Shown here piece after piece: positions 41,813 through 51,403 of a DNA stretch of 58,473 bases. How positions within the stretch are numbered: position 1 is the first letter of the stretch; each line of letters starts with the position of its first letter. The notes under the pieces were generated by a model that was not told where the DNA came from, did no database searches, and worked only from the letters and a program-made list of their open reading frames with translations. Source of the stretch: Paenibacillus dakarensis (lineage in GTDB: Bacteria; Bacillota; Bacilli; Paenibacillales; Paenibacillaceae); assembly GCF_001373415.1 (NCBI RefSeq), contig NZ_CDSE01000091.1, positions 1-58,473 of the forward strand. Direction: 5' to 3'. The position numbers and the translations under genes are program-made.

Positions 41813-43579
41813 CTAGTTACGCTGATTTTTAATCACATTCGGCAGACTTTTGATAAGCTGGTCGTCTGGTGTTACAAATAATGTCTTTTGATGGTCATAG
41901 ATAACAAACCCGGGCTTTGAACCGCTTGGTTTCCGCACGTGACGGATAAGTGTGTAATCGACAGGAACGCTGCTGGATTCCTTGGCCTGGCTGTAATAAG
42001 CGGCGAGCTGTGCGGCTTCCTGCAGAGTGTCCTCTCCAAAGCTGTCGCTGCGGATCACGACGTGTGAGCCCGGAATATCCTTTGTATGCAGCCAGGTGTC
42101 ATTCGATGAGGCCAGGCGATTCGTAACATATTCATTCTGCAGGTTGTTCTTGCCTACATAGATTTCAATTCCTTCAGATGAAGTATACATATGCAGTGTG
42201 GGCTTGTCGTTCTTTTTCTTTTTGCGAGCCTTGCGGCTGCGGTCCCGGTCACGAAGATAGCCTTGCTGAACAAGCTCATCCCGTATCTCGTCGATATCGT
42301 TCATGGAGGCATGAGACAGCTGCTGCAGCAGGTTTTCGATATAATTGATCTCTTCACGGGTCTTGATGAGCTGCTCGTTAATTACGGCAAGACTGTTCTT
42401 GTACTTGTTGTACTTCTTGAAATAACGCTGTGCATTATCGGATGGCGACAACAGCGGGTCGAGTGGAATGGTGATAACCTGCTGGTCCTCATCGTAAAAG
42501 TTAACGAGTTCGACTTCCTTATCTCCCTTGTTAATCATATGCAATGAAGCAAAGAGCAGCTCTCCAGAAATACGGTATTTATCCGCATCCCCAGCCTCTT
42601 CCAGATCTTTATTCAGATTATCCAGTTTCTTAATATTCTTGGACCGCTCGTTCTGTAAAAATCGCAGCAGGTCGCTTACCTTCTGCTTGACCGTATCCCG
42701 CTGAGCTTTATCACCATAATAATCCTCGAGGCAGTGGCTGACGGTGTCATAGCTCTTCGTCTCTTCTGTAAGCATAGTAAGCGGAATAACAGAAAATACA
42801 AGCTTCCCTTTACCATTTACTCCTGCCATCGGTGTAAACTTGTTATTTCTAATCTGATCCATGATTTCAGAAAAAGCAGACCATAGACGGCCGCAATCCT
42901 TCTCAGCAGGTAAACCTTCTGTATCAGCAGCAGGTCTGGCCCTGTGAGTAATTTCCTGAGCTGCTAACGGACTCATGCCGCTAAATGAGCTGACAAGCCA
43001 AGTCACAGGCTCTTCTGAATTTAGGAGACAGGCTTCACGGAATTGCTCCTGATCTGTTTCAAGCGGGTTTAACTTATTCTGCTGCGGAGGCTCGGTATAG
43101 GCAAATCCCGGCATAATGACCCGGTAGCTGCTGATGGCGGGTGTAACATGATGAATACCGTCCAGAATGGTGCCTGTAGACGGGTCGGTCAGAATAATGT
43201 TGCTGTGCCGGCCCATCAGCTCAATGATGATCATTTTGGAGGAAATGTCTCCAAGCTCATCCCGCTGCCGTACTCGGATATGAATAATCCGCTCCATTCC
43301 GACCTGTGTGATTTCTTCAATGACTCCACTCTCACAATGCTTGCGCATCAGCATGCAGAACATGGGTGCTTCAGCAGGATTCACGAAGCTTTCATCGGTG
43401 AGGTGTACCCGCGGATATGTAGGGTTCGCGGAAAGCAAAAGCTTGGCGTTCCCGTTCTGTGTGCGAATATGAAGTACAATATCGCGTTCGTTTGGTTGAT
43501 ATATTTTATTGATCCGGGCGCCTTTGCAGGCTTCAAGCTCATGCACGATCGCCCGTGTTACGATACCATCGAGTGCCAT
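41813..43579 (-). CDS. rqcH: Ribosome quality control factor RqcH (NFACT/Rqc2 family)
   Basis: 588 residues, full NFACT protein. NFACT-N at ~1-180, with LDGIVTRAIVHELEACKGARINKIYQPNERDIVLHI. A helix-hairpin middle, then a coiled-coil at ~290-400 (KQKVSDLLRFLQNERSKNIKKLDNLNKDLEEAGDADKYR). The NFACT-R domain at ~455-560 has YVGKNNLQNEYVTNRLASSNDTWLHTKDIPGSHVVIRS. RqcH binds 50S subunits with stalled peptidyl-tRNA and recruits tRNA-Ala for C-terminal alanine tailing. Bacterial copies were formerly called fibronectin-binding FbpA. B. subtilis yloA sits next to yloB, the same order as here but on the opposite strand relative to the next gene. Confidence 0.93.
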   Translation of the reverse strand: MALDGIVTRAIVHELEACKGARINKIYQPNERDIVLHIRTQNGNAKLLLSANPTYPRVHLTDESFVNPAEAPMFCMLMRKHCESGVIEEITQVGMERIIHIRVRQRDELGDISSKMIIIELMGRHSNIILTDPSTGTILDGIHHVTPAISSYRVIMPGFAYTEPPQQNKLNPLETDQEQFREACLLNSEEPVTWLVSSFSGMSPLAAQEITHRARPAADTEGLPAEKDCGRLWSAFSEIMDQIRNNKFTPMAGVNGKGKLVFSVIPLTMLTEETKSYDTVSHCLEDYYGDKAQRDTVKQKVSDLLRFLQNERSKNIKKLDNLNKDLEEAGDADKYRISGELLFASLHMINKGDKEVELVNFYDEDQQVITIPLDPLLSPSDNAQRYFKKYNKYKNSLAVINEQLIKTREEINYIENLLQQLSHASMNDIDEIRDELVQQGYLRDRDRSRKARKKKKNDKPTLHMYTSSEGIEIYVGKNNLQNEYVTNRLASSNDTWLHTKDIPGSHVVIRSDSFGEDTLQEAAQLAAYYSQAKESSSVPVDYTLIRHVRKPSGSKPGFVIYDHQKTLFVTPDDQLIKSLPNVIKNQRN

Positions 43580-43763
43580 TAGTTCATTCTCCTATCTGCT
43601 AGCGTTACCCTTCCCTACGTTCTCCTCTATGATGCCATACTTTAAGCAAAAACTTAAGTGCTATGCTGTGATAATTATGGACCTGTCCGAATACATTTAC
43701 GTTGAGAGGTGGAAAAGCTGTCATCCGCCGGAACTGGAGAAACAACCGGGAGGGAAAGGAAGC

Positions 43764-46553
43764 ATGGAACAAAAGTTATGGCACCAGATGGATGTTGATG
43801 AACTGCAACAGGTGATGCAAGTGCATCCGCAGCAGGGCCTTACGGAAGAGGAGGCAGTTGAAAGACGCAAAACCAGCGGGTGGAATGAACTGTCCGAAGG
43901 CAAAAGAATTTCTCCGTTCGCGCTGCTGTTGAATCAATTCAAGGATTTCATGGTTCTGGTGCTCCTAGGTGCGACGCTGGTATCCGGTCTGCTTGGGGAA
44001 TATCTTGACGCCGTGACCATCATCGCGATTATTTTAATTAACGGAGTGCTTGGCTTTGTGCAGGAATTCCGGGCTGAACGTTCACTCAATGCTCTGAAAC
44101 AGCTGTCAGCACCCACGTCCAAGGTGCTTCGGGAAGGTAAAGTGATTCATATTGCGGCTAAGGCTTTAGTGCCTGGCGATATTATTCTGGTTGAAAGCGG
44201 TGACCGGATTCCAGCAGACGTTCGGTGGCTGGAGGCAAGCAGCTGCAGTGTAGAAGAATCGGCACTCACCGGAGAATCATTGCCTGTTAACAAGCATTCG
44301 GAATCCATAGCTGAACAGGACGTGCCGCTGGGGGACCTTAAAAATATCGGATACATGGGCACAATGGTCACCAGAGGCACCGCGAAAGGACTGGTCATCC
44401 GCACCGGCATGAATACCGAGATGGGGAAAATCGCAGACTTGATTCAAAATACCGAATCCCAGGAGACTCCTCTTCAGCATCGTTTGGAGCAGCTCGGAAA
44501 AATATTGATTGGCGTCTCACTAGCGCTTACCATTCTCGTTGTTGCAGCGGGTATTCTGCATGGACAGCCGGTTTCAGGTATGTTTCTTGCAGGTGTCAGT
44601 CTTGCTGTTGCGGCCATTCCTGAAGGGCTGCCTGCTATCGTTACGATTGCGCTTGCTCTTGGTGTACAGCGAATGATTAAGCGTAAAGCAATTGTAAGGA
44701 AACTACCTTCTGTAGAGACGCTTGGCTGTGCTTCTGTGATCTGTTCTGATAAGACAGGGACGCTGACGCAGAATAAAATGACGGTAACCCGGATCTGGCT
44801 TGGCGGACGGATGATGGAGGTTACAGGACAGGGATATGAGCCGACGGGCCAAGTTCTGAAGGACGGCAAGCCTATTGAACTTCGCAACGACCAGATGCTG
44901 CGTAGACTTTTGCAGATTGGCGGGCTGTGCAACAATGCAGAAATTGTAGAAATTGTGCCTGATGACAGCAAGTTAAAACGGAAGAACAAGAGTGAAGAGG
45001 CGGTTTCGAGCTGGGAGCTCAAGGGGGACCCGACAGAAGGGGCACTGTTGACGCTATCTGCCAAGATGGGACTCAGCCAAAATGCACTTGCCGCAGCATA
45101 CAAGCGGGATAAGGAATTTCCATTCGATTCGGAGCGCAAGCTGATGTCAGTCATTGTCAGTCATCAGGGAGGAAGGCTGATATGCGCCAAAGGTGCTCCG
45201 GATGTGCTGCTGGATGCCTGTGCTTATATCTTATGGGATGGCAATGTTGTGCCTTTGACGGGAACACTTCGGCAAAAGGTGCTTGCAGCGAACGAATTGA
45301 TGGCTTCTTCGGCACTAAGAGTGCTTGGCATGGCTTACCGTGATCTTCGTTCATACGATAAACCGGAGACGGAGAAGGAAGCGGAATCCCAGTTAATATT
45401 TGCAGGTCTTGCCGGTATGATCGATCCGCCGCGCCGTGAAGTCCGTGATGCAATCTCAACATGCCGGCGTGCTGGAATCAAGACCGTTATGATTACAGGA
45501 GATCACCGTACAACAGCGGAAGCGATCGCAGGCCAGCTTGGAATTATGCCGCGAAACGGCCTTTCCATGACAGGGCAGGAGCTGTCCCGGCTGGATGATA
45601 AAGAGCTGGATGCCAAGGTGGATCAGATCTATGTCTATGCCCGGGTCTCTCCTGAGCACAAGCTGAGAATTGTGAAGTCGCTTCAACGGAAAGGCCATGT
45701 TGTGGCGATGACCGGGGACGGGGTGAATGACGCGCCTGCAATCAAGGCGGCTGATATCGGAATATCGATGGGAATTACGGGAACGGATGTAACAAAAGAG
45801 GCGTCTGCCCTTGTGCTGAGTGATGATAACTTCTCAACGATTGTTGCTGCAATCGAAGAGGGGCGAAGCATTTATGAGAATATCCGCAAGTTTATCAGGT
45901 ATCTTCTCGCCTCCAATGTCGGCGAGATACTGACGATGTTTTTTGCGATGATGATGGGCTTGCCGCTGCCATTGGTACCGATCCAGATATTGTGGGTGAA
46001 TCTGGTGACGGACGGGCTTCCTGCGATGGCACTCGGTGTTGATCAACCGGAGAAGGATCTCATGGAACATAAGCCCCGGGGGGCGAAGGAGAACATATTT
46101 GCAAGACGACTTGGCTGGAAGATTATCAGCCGCGGTGTGCTGATCGGCTTGTGTACACTCGGTGCATTCTGGCTTACGCTTCGCACAGCACCTGATCAGG
46201 CCGGACAGCTGGCCAAGGCACAATCTGTTGCTTTTGCAACGCTTGTTATGGCGCAATTGATTCATGTGTTTGATTGCCGGAGCTCCCGCTCCATTTTTCA
46301 CCGGAATCCGTTCCAGAATAAATATTTGGTATTAGCTGTTCTGTCATCTGTGCTTCTGATGCTGGGAGTTATGTATATTGAAGCATTGCAGCCAATCTTC
46401 AAGACGGTTCCGCTCGGGTTAAGAGAATGGGCAATTACGCTCGTTGCAGCAGGCATTCCAACATTTTTAATGGGAGCAGGCAGCGTATGGGGAGGAAGAC
46501 GTCATCGTAATCGGCGGAATATGATGACGAAAAGTGCAAACCTTTCGGTATAA
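43764..46553 (+). CDS. yloB: P-type Ca2+-translocating ATPase (YloB-like)
   Basis: 929 residues. P2A-type ATPase with about ten membrane helices. TGES appears in EESALTGESLPVNK, the phosphorylation loop is ICSDKTGTLTQNKM, and the PEGL motif of the Ca-binding helix is AAIPEGLPAIVTIALALGVQRM. The hinge TGDGVNDAPAIKAADIGISMG and the C-terminal helix pack QILWVNLVTDGLPAMALGVDQPEKD are classical for SERCA-like enzymes. ATG 43764 has GGGAGGG 9 bases upstream. The frame is open to 43509, but that part overlaps rqcH on the opposite strand. Exports Ca2+ from the cytoplasm. B. subtilis yloB has the same neighbours. Confidence 0.94.
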   Translation: MEQKLWHQMDVDELQQVMQVHPQQGLTEEEAVERRKTSGWNELSEGKRISPFALLLNQFKDFMVLVLLGATLVSGLLGEYLDAVTIIAIILINGVLGFVQEFRAERSLNALKQLSAPTSKVLREGKVIHIAAKALVPGDIILVESGDRIPADVRWLEASSCSVEESALTGESLPVNKHSESIAEQDVPLGDLKNIGYMGTMVTRGTAKGLVIRTGMNTEMGKIADLIQNTESQETPLQHRLEQLGKILIGVSLALTILVVAAGILHGQPVSGMFLAGVSLAVAAIPEGLPAIVTIALALGVQRMIKRKAIVRKLPSVETLGCASVICSDKTGTLTQNKMTVTRIWLGGRMMEVTGQGYEPTGQVLKDGKPIELRNDQMLRRLLQIGGLCNNAEIVEIVPDDSKLKRKNKSEEAVSSWELKGDPTEGALLTLSAKMGLSQNALAAAYKRDKEFPFDSERKLMSVIVSHQGGRLICAKGAPDVLLDACAYILWDGNVVPLTGTLRQKVLAANELMASSALRVLGMAYRDLRSYDKPETEKEAESQLIFAGLAGMIDPPRREVRDAISTCRRAGIKTVMITGDHRTTAEAIAGQLGIMPRNGLSMTGQELSRLDDKELDAKVDQIYVYARVSPEHKLRIVKSLQRKGHVVAMTGDGVNDAPAIKAADIGISMGITGTDVTKEASALVLSDDNFSTIVAAIEEGRSIYENIRKFIRYLLASNVGEILTMFFAMMMGLPLPLVPIQILWVNLVTDGLPAMALGVDQPEKDLMEHKPRGAKENIFARRLGWKIISRGVLIGLCTLGAFWLTLRTAPDQAGQLAKAQSVAFATLVMAQLIHVFDCRSSRSIFHRNPFQNKYLVLAVLSSVLLMLGVMYIEALQPIFKTVPLGLREWAITLVAAGIPTFLMGAGSVWGGRRHRNRRNMMTKSANLSV

Positions 46554-46563
46554 AGTAAATTTG

Positions 46564-46623
46564 AAATCCCATCTTGCTGCGGTATGCTGATTTCTATCAA
46601 CAGCCGCAGAGGAGATGGGATTT
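46564..46623 (+). repeat. Long hairpin over the dapF ribosome binding site
   Basis: AAATCCCATCT (46564-46574) is perfectly complementary to AGATGGGATTT (46613-46623), and CTGCGG (46577-46582) to CCGCAG (46604-46609). Inner CTGAT / ATCAACAG pairing extends the stem. The 3' arm contains the GGAG (46611-46614) that is the only plausible dapF RBS and ends 3 bases before its ATG. No T-run follows. Confidence 0.75.
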
Positions 46624-46626
46624 ATT

Positions 46627-47463
46627 ATGATTTTTACGAAAATGAACGGGCTTGGGAATGATTTTATTATCGTATATGGCGAGACGGAACTGCCTGTTAA
46701 TGCTGCTGAGCTAGCTGTAAAATGGTGCAACCGTTATTTTGGGATTGGTGCCGATGGACTTGTATATATTTTGCCGTCGGACAGAGCTGATTTTAGAATG
46801 AGGATAATCAACTCGGACGGAACAGAAGCTGAGCAATGCGGAAATGCCATTCGCTGCGTGGCTAAATATCTTTATGACTACGGATATACGAATAGAAGTG
46901 AAATCACGATTGAAACATTAGGGGCAGGGGCACAGAAGGTTAGTCTCCTGTTCGAAGGGGATGCAGTTGAAAGAGTACGTGTTGATATGGGAGAGCCCAT
47001 ATTAGAAGGCCTGAAAATTCCTACTACCGTGAACCTGAGTCCGGTTTTGGACCATCCGATTGAGGTGGAGGGCAGGGAATTCAGGTTTACCGCAGTGTCG
47101 ATGGGTAATCCTCACTGTGTGATTTATGTGGATGATGCTGTTCATTTTGATTTGTCTTTATGGGGACCGAAGCTTGAAAGTCATCCTCTTTTTCCAAAAA
47201 AGATTAATGTTGAATTTGCAACCGTTCATTCGAGAGATCACGTGGATATGCGTGTATGGGAGCGGGGGGCCGGACCTACAATGGCTTGTGGAACAGGTGC
47301 ATGTGCGACTCTAGTGGCATCGGTACTGAACGGGAATACAGGCCGCTCTGCGGTCATTTCGCTTAACGGCGGTGACCTGTTCATCGAATGGATTGAGGAG
47401 GATAACCATGTGTACATGACGGGTTCTGCAGAAATGGTGTATGAAGGTTTGCTGGCGGATTAA
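46627..47463 (+). CDS. dapF: Diaminopimelate epimerase
   Basis: 278 residues. Converts LL- to meso-diaminopimelate for lysine and peptidoglycan. FTKMNGLGNDFIIVY is the N-terminal signature. The two catalytic cysteines are in QCGNAIRCVAKYLYDYG (Cys ~77) and TMACGTGACATLVAS (Cys ~221). GNPHCVIYVDD is the mid-protein signature. I chose ATG 46627 (MIFTKMNG) over ATG 46615, which directly abuts the GGAG. The long hairpin spans its RBS. In B. subtilis dapF is elsewhere; here it lies between yloB and the YitJ-type gene. Confidence 0.94.
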   Translation: MIFTKMNGLGNDFIIVYGETELPVNAAELAVKWCNRYFGIGADGLVYILPSDRADFRMRIINSDGTEAEQCGNAIRCVAKYLYDYGYTNRSEITIETLGAGAQKVSLLFEGDAVERVRVDMGEPILEGLKIPTTVNLSPVLDHPIEVEGREFRFTAVSMGNPHCVIYVDDAVHFDLSLWGPKLESHPLFPKKINVEFATVHSRDHVDMRVWERGAGPTMACGTGACATLVASVLNGNTGRSAVISLNGGDLFIEWIEEDNHVYMTGSAEMVYEGLLAD

Positions 47464-47644
47464 TAGGCCTCAATATGGACTACCTGAAACCTATGAAAAA
47501 GATAAGGCCTGAACAGAACATTACCGAATTGCTTAGAAGTTTTCCCGGAAGAGAAAGAAGAAGCCCTCCCTTTGTCTCTTTATCTTTATAAAGCATTTAT
47601 GATACATTTATATGAAAATAAAGTCAGGGCGGGGGGAGCACACG

Positions 47645-49519
47645 ATGAGACTGGATTTGCGGCAAGCTTGGGGGAATAAGGTTCTGGTTGGGGACGGCGC
47701 AATGGGTACTTTTTTATATCAAAAGGGTTTTCCGGTTGGAATTTCTTATGAGGAGTTAAATCTGATCTCACCGGAGGTTGTGGGAGATGTGCATCGGCAG
47801 TATATGGATGCAGGTGCGCAGGTCCTCGAAAGTAACACTTTCTCGGCAAACTACGATAAGTTATCCAAGTATGGGCTCGAATCCAAGGTGGAAGAGATTA
47901 ACCGGGCGGGAGTGCGGATCGCGAGAGAAGCTGCAGGCAAGAATGGATATGTTCTGGGAGCAGTTGGTTCGATCCGAAGCGGCAAACGGAATAATATATC
48001 AACACATGAGCTAAAGCGGCATTTCGCACAGCAGTTTCACGCTTTGTTAACCGAGGGTGTGGACGGCATATTGCTAGAAACATTTTATGATGTTGAGGAA
48101 ATGATACTCGCATTATCGCAGGTGCGGCAGATCAGTGATGTACCGGTTATCTCGCAATTTGCAGTAGAGGATATTGCCCGGACTCTTGATGGGTATACCA
48201 TGACTGAAGCTCTTCGTATCGTTGAGCAGGAAGGCGCTGATGTGTTCGGTTTCAATTGCCGGACAGGACCAAACGGTATGCTTCGTGCATTGGAGACTTT
48301 GCAAGGATTCAAATCGCTGCCTGTGTCTATATATCCGAACGCGGGGATTGCCGATTATGTGGATGGAGAGTACCGTTATGGAGCCAGTCCGGAATATTTC
48401 GGCAAGATGTCACTGAAGTTTGCCGAAATGGGAGCACGTATCATTGGCGGATGCTGCGGGACGACCCCTGAACATATCGCGGAAATTTCTGCGGCCCTCC
48501 GAAATTATGTTCCTGCACCTCTCCCGGAGCCCGAGGAAGGGGAAAGAGGCAGATTTGTACTGCATGAATCTCTGGAACAAGGTGAAGCTGCTGAACGAAA
48601 CGGAGAACCTACGCTGGTTGATATTGTTAAAGAACGGCATACTGTTATTGTAGAGCTTGATCCTCCTCGTGATCTGGATATTACCAAGTTCATGAAGGGA
48701 GCAGAGGCGCTCAAAAGAGCCGGGGTTGACGCATTGACACTGGCTGACAATTCACTCGCGGTTACACGGATGAGCAATATGGCGCTTGGGCATCTTGCTC
48801 ATAGCCGTACTGGAATCCGGCCTTTGATTCATATCGCGTGCCGGGATCGGAACATGATTGGAACACAATCTCATATGATGGGCTTTGATGCGCTGGGTAT
48901 TGATCATGTGCTGGCCGTAACGGGTGATCCTGCCCGTTTTGGAGATTTGCCCGGTTCCAGTTCAGTGTACGACTTGACCTCCTTCGAAATTATAAGAATG
49001 ATCAGACAGCTTAATGAGGGAATTGCCTTCTCCGGTAAACCGCTGAAGCAGAAAGCGAAGTTTGTTATAGGAGCCGCATTTAACCCGAATGTAAAGCATC
49101 TCGATAAAGCGGTGCAGCGTCTGGAGAAGAAAATTGCCAGCGGTGCTGACTATGTTATGACTCAGCCGATCTATGACCCAGAGCTCTTTGGCCGGCTCCG
49201 TGAGGCTACCAAACATTTGGACATTCCAATATTTGTCGGCATCATGCCGCTCGCAAGCGGACGCAATGCAGAGTATCTTCACAATGAGGTGCCGGGTATT
49301 CAATTGTCCGATGAAGTACGGGAACGAATGTCTGGGCTTGAAGGTGAAGAAGGCCGGGCTATGGGAGTGAAAATCGCCAAGGAATTGCTGGATGTTGCAA
49401 TCAAGCATTTCAATGGTATATATTTGATGACTCCGTTTATGTTTTATGAGATGAGTGTTCAGCTCACAGAATACGTATGGGAGTTATCAGGACGCCGATT
49501 GTCCCCCTTGTTTCATTAA
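47645..49519 (+). CDS. Bifunctional homocysteine S-methyltransferase / methylenetetrahydrofolate reductase (YitJ-type)
   Basis: 624 residues, two fused enzymes. The N-terminal Hcy-methyltransferase domain at ~1-290 begins VGDGAMGTFLYQKGFPVG, with VLESNTFSAN and zinc ligands in NCRTGP and IIGGCCGTTPEHI. The C-terminal MTHFR domain at ~325-615 has VIVELDPPRDLDI, LTLADNSLAVTRMSNMALG, ACRDRN, LAVTGDPARFG, GAAFNPNVKHLDKAVQRLEKKIASGADYVMTQPIYD. It links folate one-carbon units to methionine synthesis. ATG 47645 follows GGGGGGAG. The 180-bp upstream region has no S-box-like motifs, unlike B. subtilis yitJ. Confidence 0.92.
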   Translation: MRLDLRQAWGNKVLVGDGAMGTFLYQKGFPVGISYEELNLISPEVVGDVHRQYMDAGAQVLESNTFSANYDKLSKYGLESKVEEINRAGVRIAREAAGKNGYVLGAVGSIRSGKRNNISTHELKRHFAQQFHALLTEGVDGILLETFYDVEEMILALSQVRQISDVPVISQFAVEDIARTLDGYTMTEALRIVEQEGADVFGFNCRTGPNGMLRALETLQGFKSLPVSIYPNAGIADYVDGEYRYGASPEYFGKMSLKFAEMGARIIGGCCGTTPEHIAEISAALRNYVPAPLPEPEEGERGRFVLHESLEQGEAAERNGEPTLVDIVKERHTVIVELDPPRDLDITKFMKGAEALKRAGVDALTLADNSLAVTRMSNMALGHLAHSRTGIRPLIHIACRDRNMIGTQSHMMGFDALGIDHVLAVTGDPARFGDLPGSSSVYDLTSFEIIRMIRQLNEGIAFSGKPLKQKAKFVIGAAFNPNVKHLDKAVQRLEKKIASGADYVMTQPIYDPELFGRLREATKHLDIPIFVGIMPLASGRNAEYLHNEVPGIQLSDEVRERMSGLEGEEGRAMGVKIAKELLDVAIKHFNGIYLMTPFMFYEMSVQLTEYVWELSGRRLSPLFH

Positions 49520-49557
49520 TAATTTTCAATTACAATAGTGTAACGGATGTGATTCCG

Positions 49558-50442
49558 ATGTCATTAAGCATGACCGGATTTGGTCAATCCGCTGTCAAAT
49601 TTGAGGGGTATACGATTACCTTTGAAGTGAAGTCTGTAAATCACCGGTATTGTGAAATCTTATTTCATATGCCGCGTGAATGGGCTTCCTTTGAAGATTC
49701 CTTGAGAAGGATCGTACAGTCCCGCATTTCACGAGGGCGGATCGATGTTTACGTTAATAAAGAGAGCGACGACGAGAGCGCCTCGGCGGTCCTTAATCAT
49801 GCCTTGATTAAGACTTATTTGAAAGCCGCAGATGATATGAAGCTCTACGGCATTGAAGGAAAACTTACAATTAGTGAACTTCTTGCACTGCCAGATATTT
49901 TGGTTAGTCGAAATGAACAGCCGGATGAAGAGGACCGTGAGCGGTGGGGTGAAATGCTGCGAAGCGGACTTAACCAGGCACTAGATGGGCTAGTGGAGAT
50001 GCGCAGTACTGAGGGATCTCACTTAACCAAGGATATTGAGCAGCGTATTGAACGTCTGCAGCTCTTGCAAGCGGAAATGGTGGTCCTTGCGCCAACGGTG
50101 ACAGAGGAATACCGGACACGCCTGCGTCAGCGACTGGAGGTCTTGAAAGACGGCTCGTTGACTTTCGATGAACATAAATTTGGAATGGAAATAGCTTTGT
50201 TTGCGGAACGCTCTAATATTGATGAGGAATTGACTCGTTTAAATAGTCATTTTGAACAGTGCAGGCAGCTGCTTCATCAGAATGGGCCCGCGGGACGCAA
50301 GCTGGATTTTCTTATCCAGGAAATGAACAGGGAAGTCAATACGATTGGATCGAAAGCCAATCATCTGACTCTGGTAAACCGTGTTGTCGAAATGAAAGCG
50401 GAACTGGAGAAGATTCGTGAACAAGCCTCAAATGTGGAATGA
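49558..50442 (+). CDS. yloC: YicC family endoribonuclease (YloC)
   Basis: 294 residues. SLSMTGFGQSAVKFEGYTITFEVKSVNHRYCEI is the N-terminal family motif, with the middle VLNHALIKTYLKAADDMKLYGIEGKLTISELLALPDIL. The C-terminal DUF1732 part has FLIQEMNREVNTIGSKANHLTLVNRVVEMKAELEKIREQASNVE. E. coli YicC acts as an RNase on small RNAs; B. subtilis YloC is described as an RNA-processing hexamer. The start ATG 49558 has GGATGTGAT, a near-complete SD match, ahead of it. The frame extends to 49477, overlapping the preceding gene; I reject that part. remA follows 51 bp later. Confidence 0.94.
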   Translation: MSLSMTGFGQSAVKFEGYTITFEVKSVNHRYCEILFHMPREWASFEDSLRRIVQSRISRGRIDVYVNKESDDESASAVLNHALIKTYLKAADDMKLYGIEGKLTISELLALPDILVSRNEQPDEEDRERWGEMLRSGLNQALDGLVEMRSTEGSHLTKDIEQRIERLQLLQAEMVVLAPTVTEEYRTRLRQRLEVLKDGSLTFDEHKFGMEIALFAERSNIDEELTRLNSHFEQCRQLLHQNGPAGRKLDFLIQEMNREVNTIGSKANHLTLVNRVVEMKAELEKIREQASNVE

Positions 50443-50493
50443 GCAGGCTTATTCGGCAAATAGAGTCAAATGTATAGGGGGAGCAACCGCAAT

Positions 50494-50754
50494 ATGGCAA
50501 TCAAACTCATTAATATCGGCTTCGGGAATATCGTATCGGCCAACCGAATCATTTCGATCGTGAGCCCCGAATCTGCTCCGATTAAACGAATCATTCAAGA
50601 AGCAAGGGATCGTCATATGCTGATTGACGCCACTTACGGCCGCCGGACAAGGGCTGTTATCATAACCGATAGTGATCATGTCATTTTATCGGCTGTGCAG
50701 CCGGAAACGGTTGCTCACCGTCTATCCAGCAAAGATGATGACAACGACGAATAA
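50494..50754 (+). CDS. remA: Extracellular matrix regulator RemA
   Basis: 86 residues (DUF370). Starts AIKLINIGFGNIVSANRIISIVSPESAPIKRIIQEARDRHMLIDATYGRRTRAVIITDSDHVILSA. RemA is a DNA-binding protein that forms ring-shaped oligomers and activates matrix (eps, tapA-like) and osmoprotectant genes in B. subtilis. Conserved Arg residues in ATYGRRTRAV contact DNA. ATG 50494 has AGGGGGAG 10 bases upstream; the upstream extension to 50470 is not needed. gmk follows after 14 bp. Confidence 0.95.
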   Translation: MAIKLINIGFGNIVSANRIISIVSPESAPIKRIIQEARDRHMLIDATYGRRTRAVIITDSDHVILSAVQPETVAHRLSSKDDDNDE

Positions 50755-50768
50755 AGATGGGGAGTATT

Positions 50769-51341
50769 ATGTCAAAGGGATTATTAATAGTATTGTCCGG
50801 TCCATCCGGTGTAGGAAAAGGAACGGTATGCAGCGCGTTGCGTCCACGAATTCCAAATTTGGTATACTCGGTATCAGCAACAACGAGAAAACCGCGTATG
50901 GGCGAAGTGGATGGTGTGAATTATTTCTTCAAAGAACGTGAAGAGTTTCTGTCCATGATCGAGAACGATGAGCTCTTGGAATACGCGGAGTATGTTGGTA
51001 ATTTTTATGGGACCCCGCGTGATTTTGTCGAAGAGACCATTGCTAGTGGGAAAGATATTATTTTGGAAATTGAAGTTCAGGGCGCTTTGAAAGTAAAAGA
51101 AAAATTCCCTGACGGAGTATTCATTTTCCTGACTCCTCCATCTCTGGATGAACTGAAGGATCGGATTGTAGGGCGTGGCACGGAAAATCAGGCGACAATC
51201 GATCATCGGATGTCTGTGGCGGTTGATGAATTGGAATTGATTCGGCATTATGATTATGCGGTAGTCAATGATGAAATTAATCTCGCATGCAAACGAATAG
51301 AATCTATTATTATTGCCGAACACTGTAAAGTTATGAAGTAA
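50769..51341 (+). CDS. gmk: Guanylate kinase
   Basis: 190 residues. Phosphorylates GMP/dGMP to GDP/dGDP. The P-loop is LSGPSGVGKGTVC at ~8-20, the GMP-binding part is YSVSATTRKPRMGEVDGVNYFF, and EYAEYVGNFYGTP is the nucleotide lid region. GRGTENQ and YDYAVVNDEI follow. ATG 50769 follows GGGGAG by 4 bases; the frame is open to 50757 but that start overlaps the SD. In the remA-gmk-rpoZ row as in B. subtilis. Confidence 0.96.
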   Translation: MSKGLLIVLSGPSGVGKGTVCSALRPRIPNLVYSVSATTRKPRMGEVDGVNYFFKEREEFLSMIENDELLEYAEYVGNFYGTPRDFVEETIASGKDIILEIEVQGALKVKEKFPDGVFIFLTPPSLDELKDRIVGRGTENQATIDHRMSVAVDELELIRHYDYAVVNDEINLACKRIESIIIAEHCKVMK

Positions 51342-51403
51342 TAACTGAAGTATATTTTTACGGTGTCAGATATTCAGTATAAAAAAATGAGGTGCTTGTA
51401 ACT

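Noticed and set aside
43509..43763. 85-codon N-terminal extension of the Ca2+ ATPase
   Set aside because: Overlaps rqcH on the other strand, is not similar to P-type ATPase N-termini and a good RBS sits before ATG 43764.
47464..47644. S-box riboswitch upstream of the YitJ-type gene
   Set aside because: None of the S-box conserved motifs are visible in this 180-bp gap and it has no terminator hairpin.
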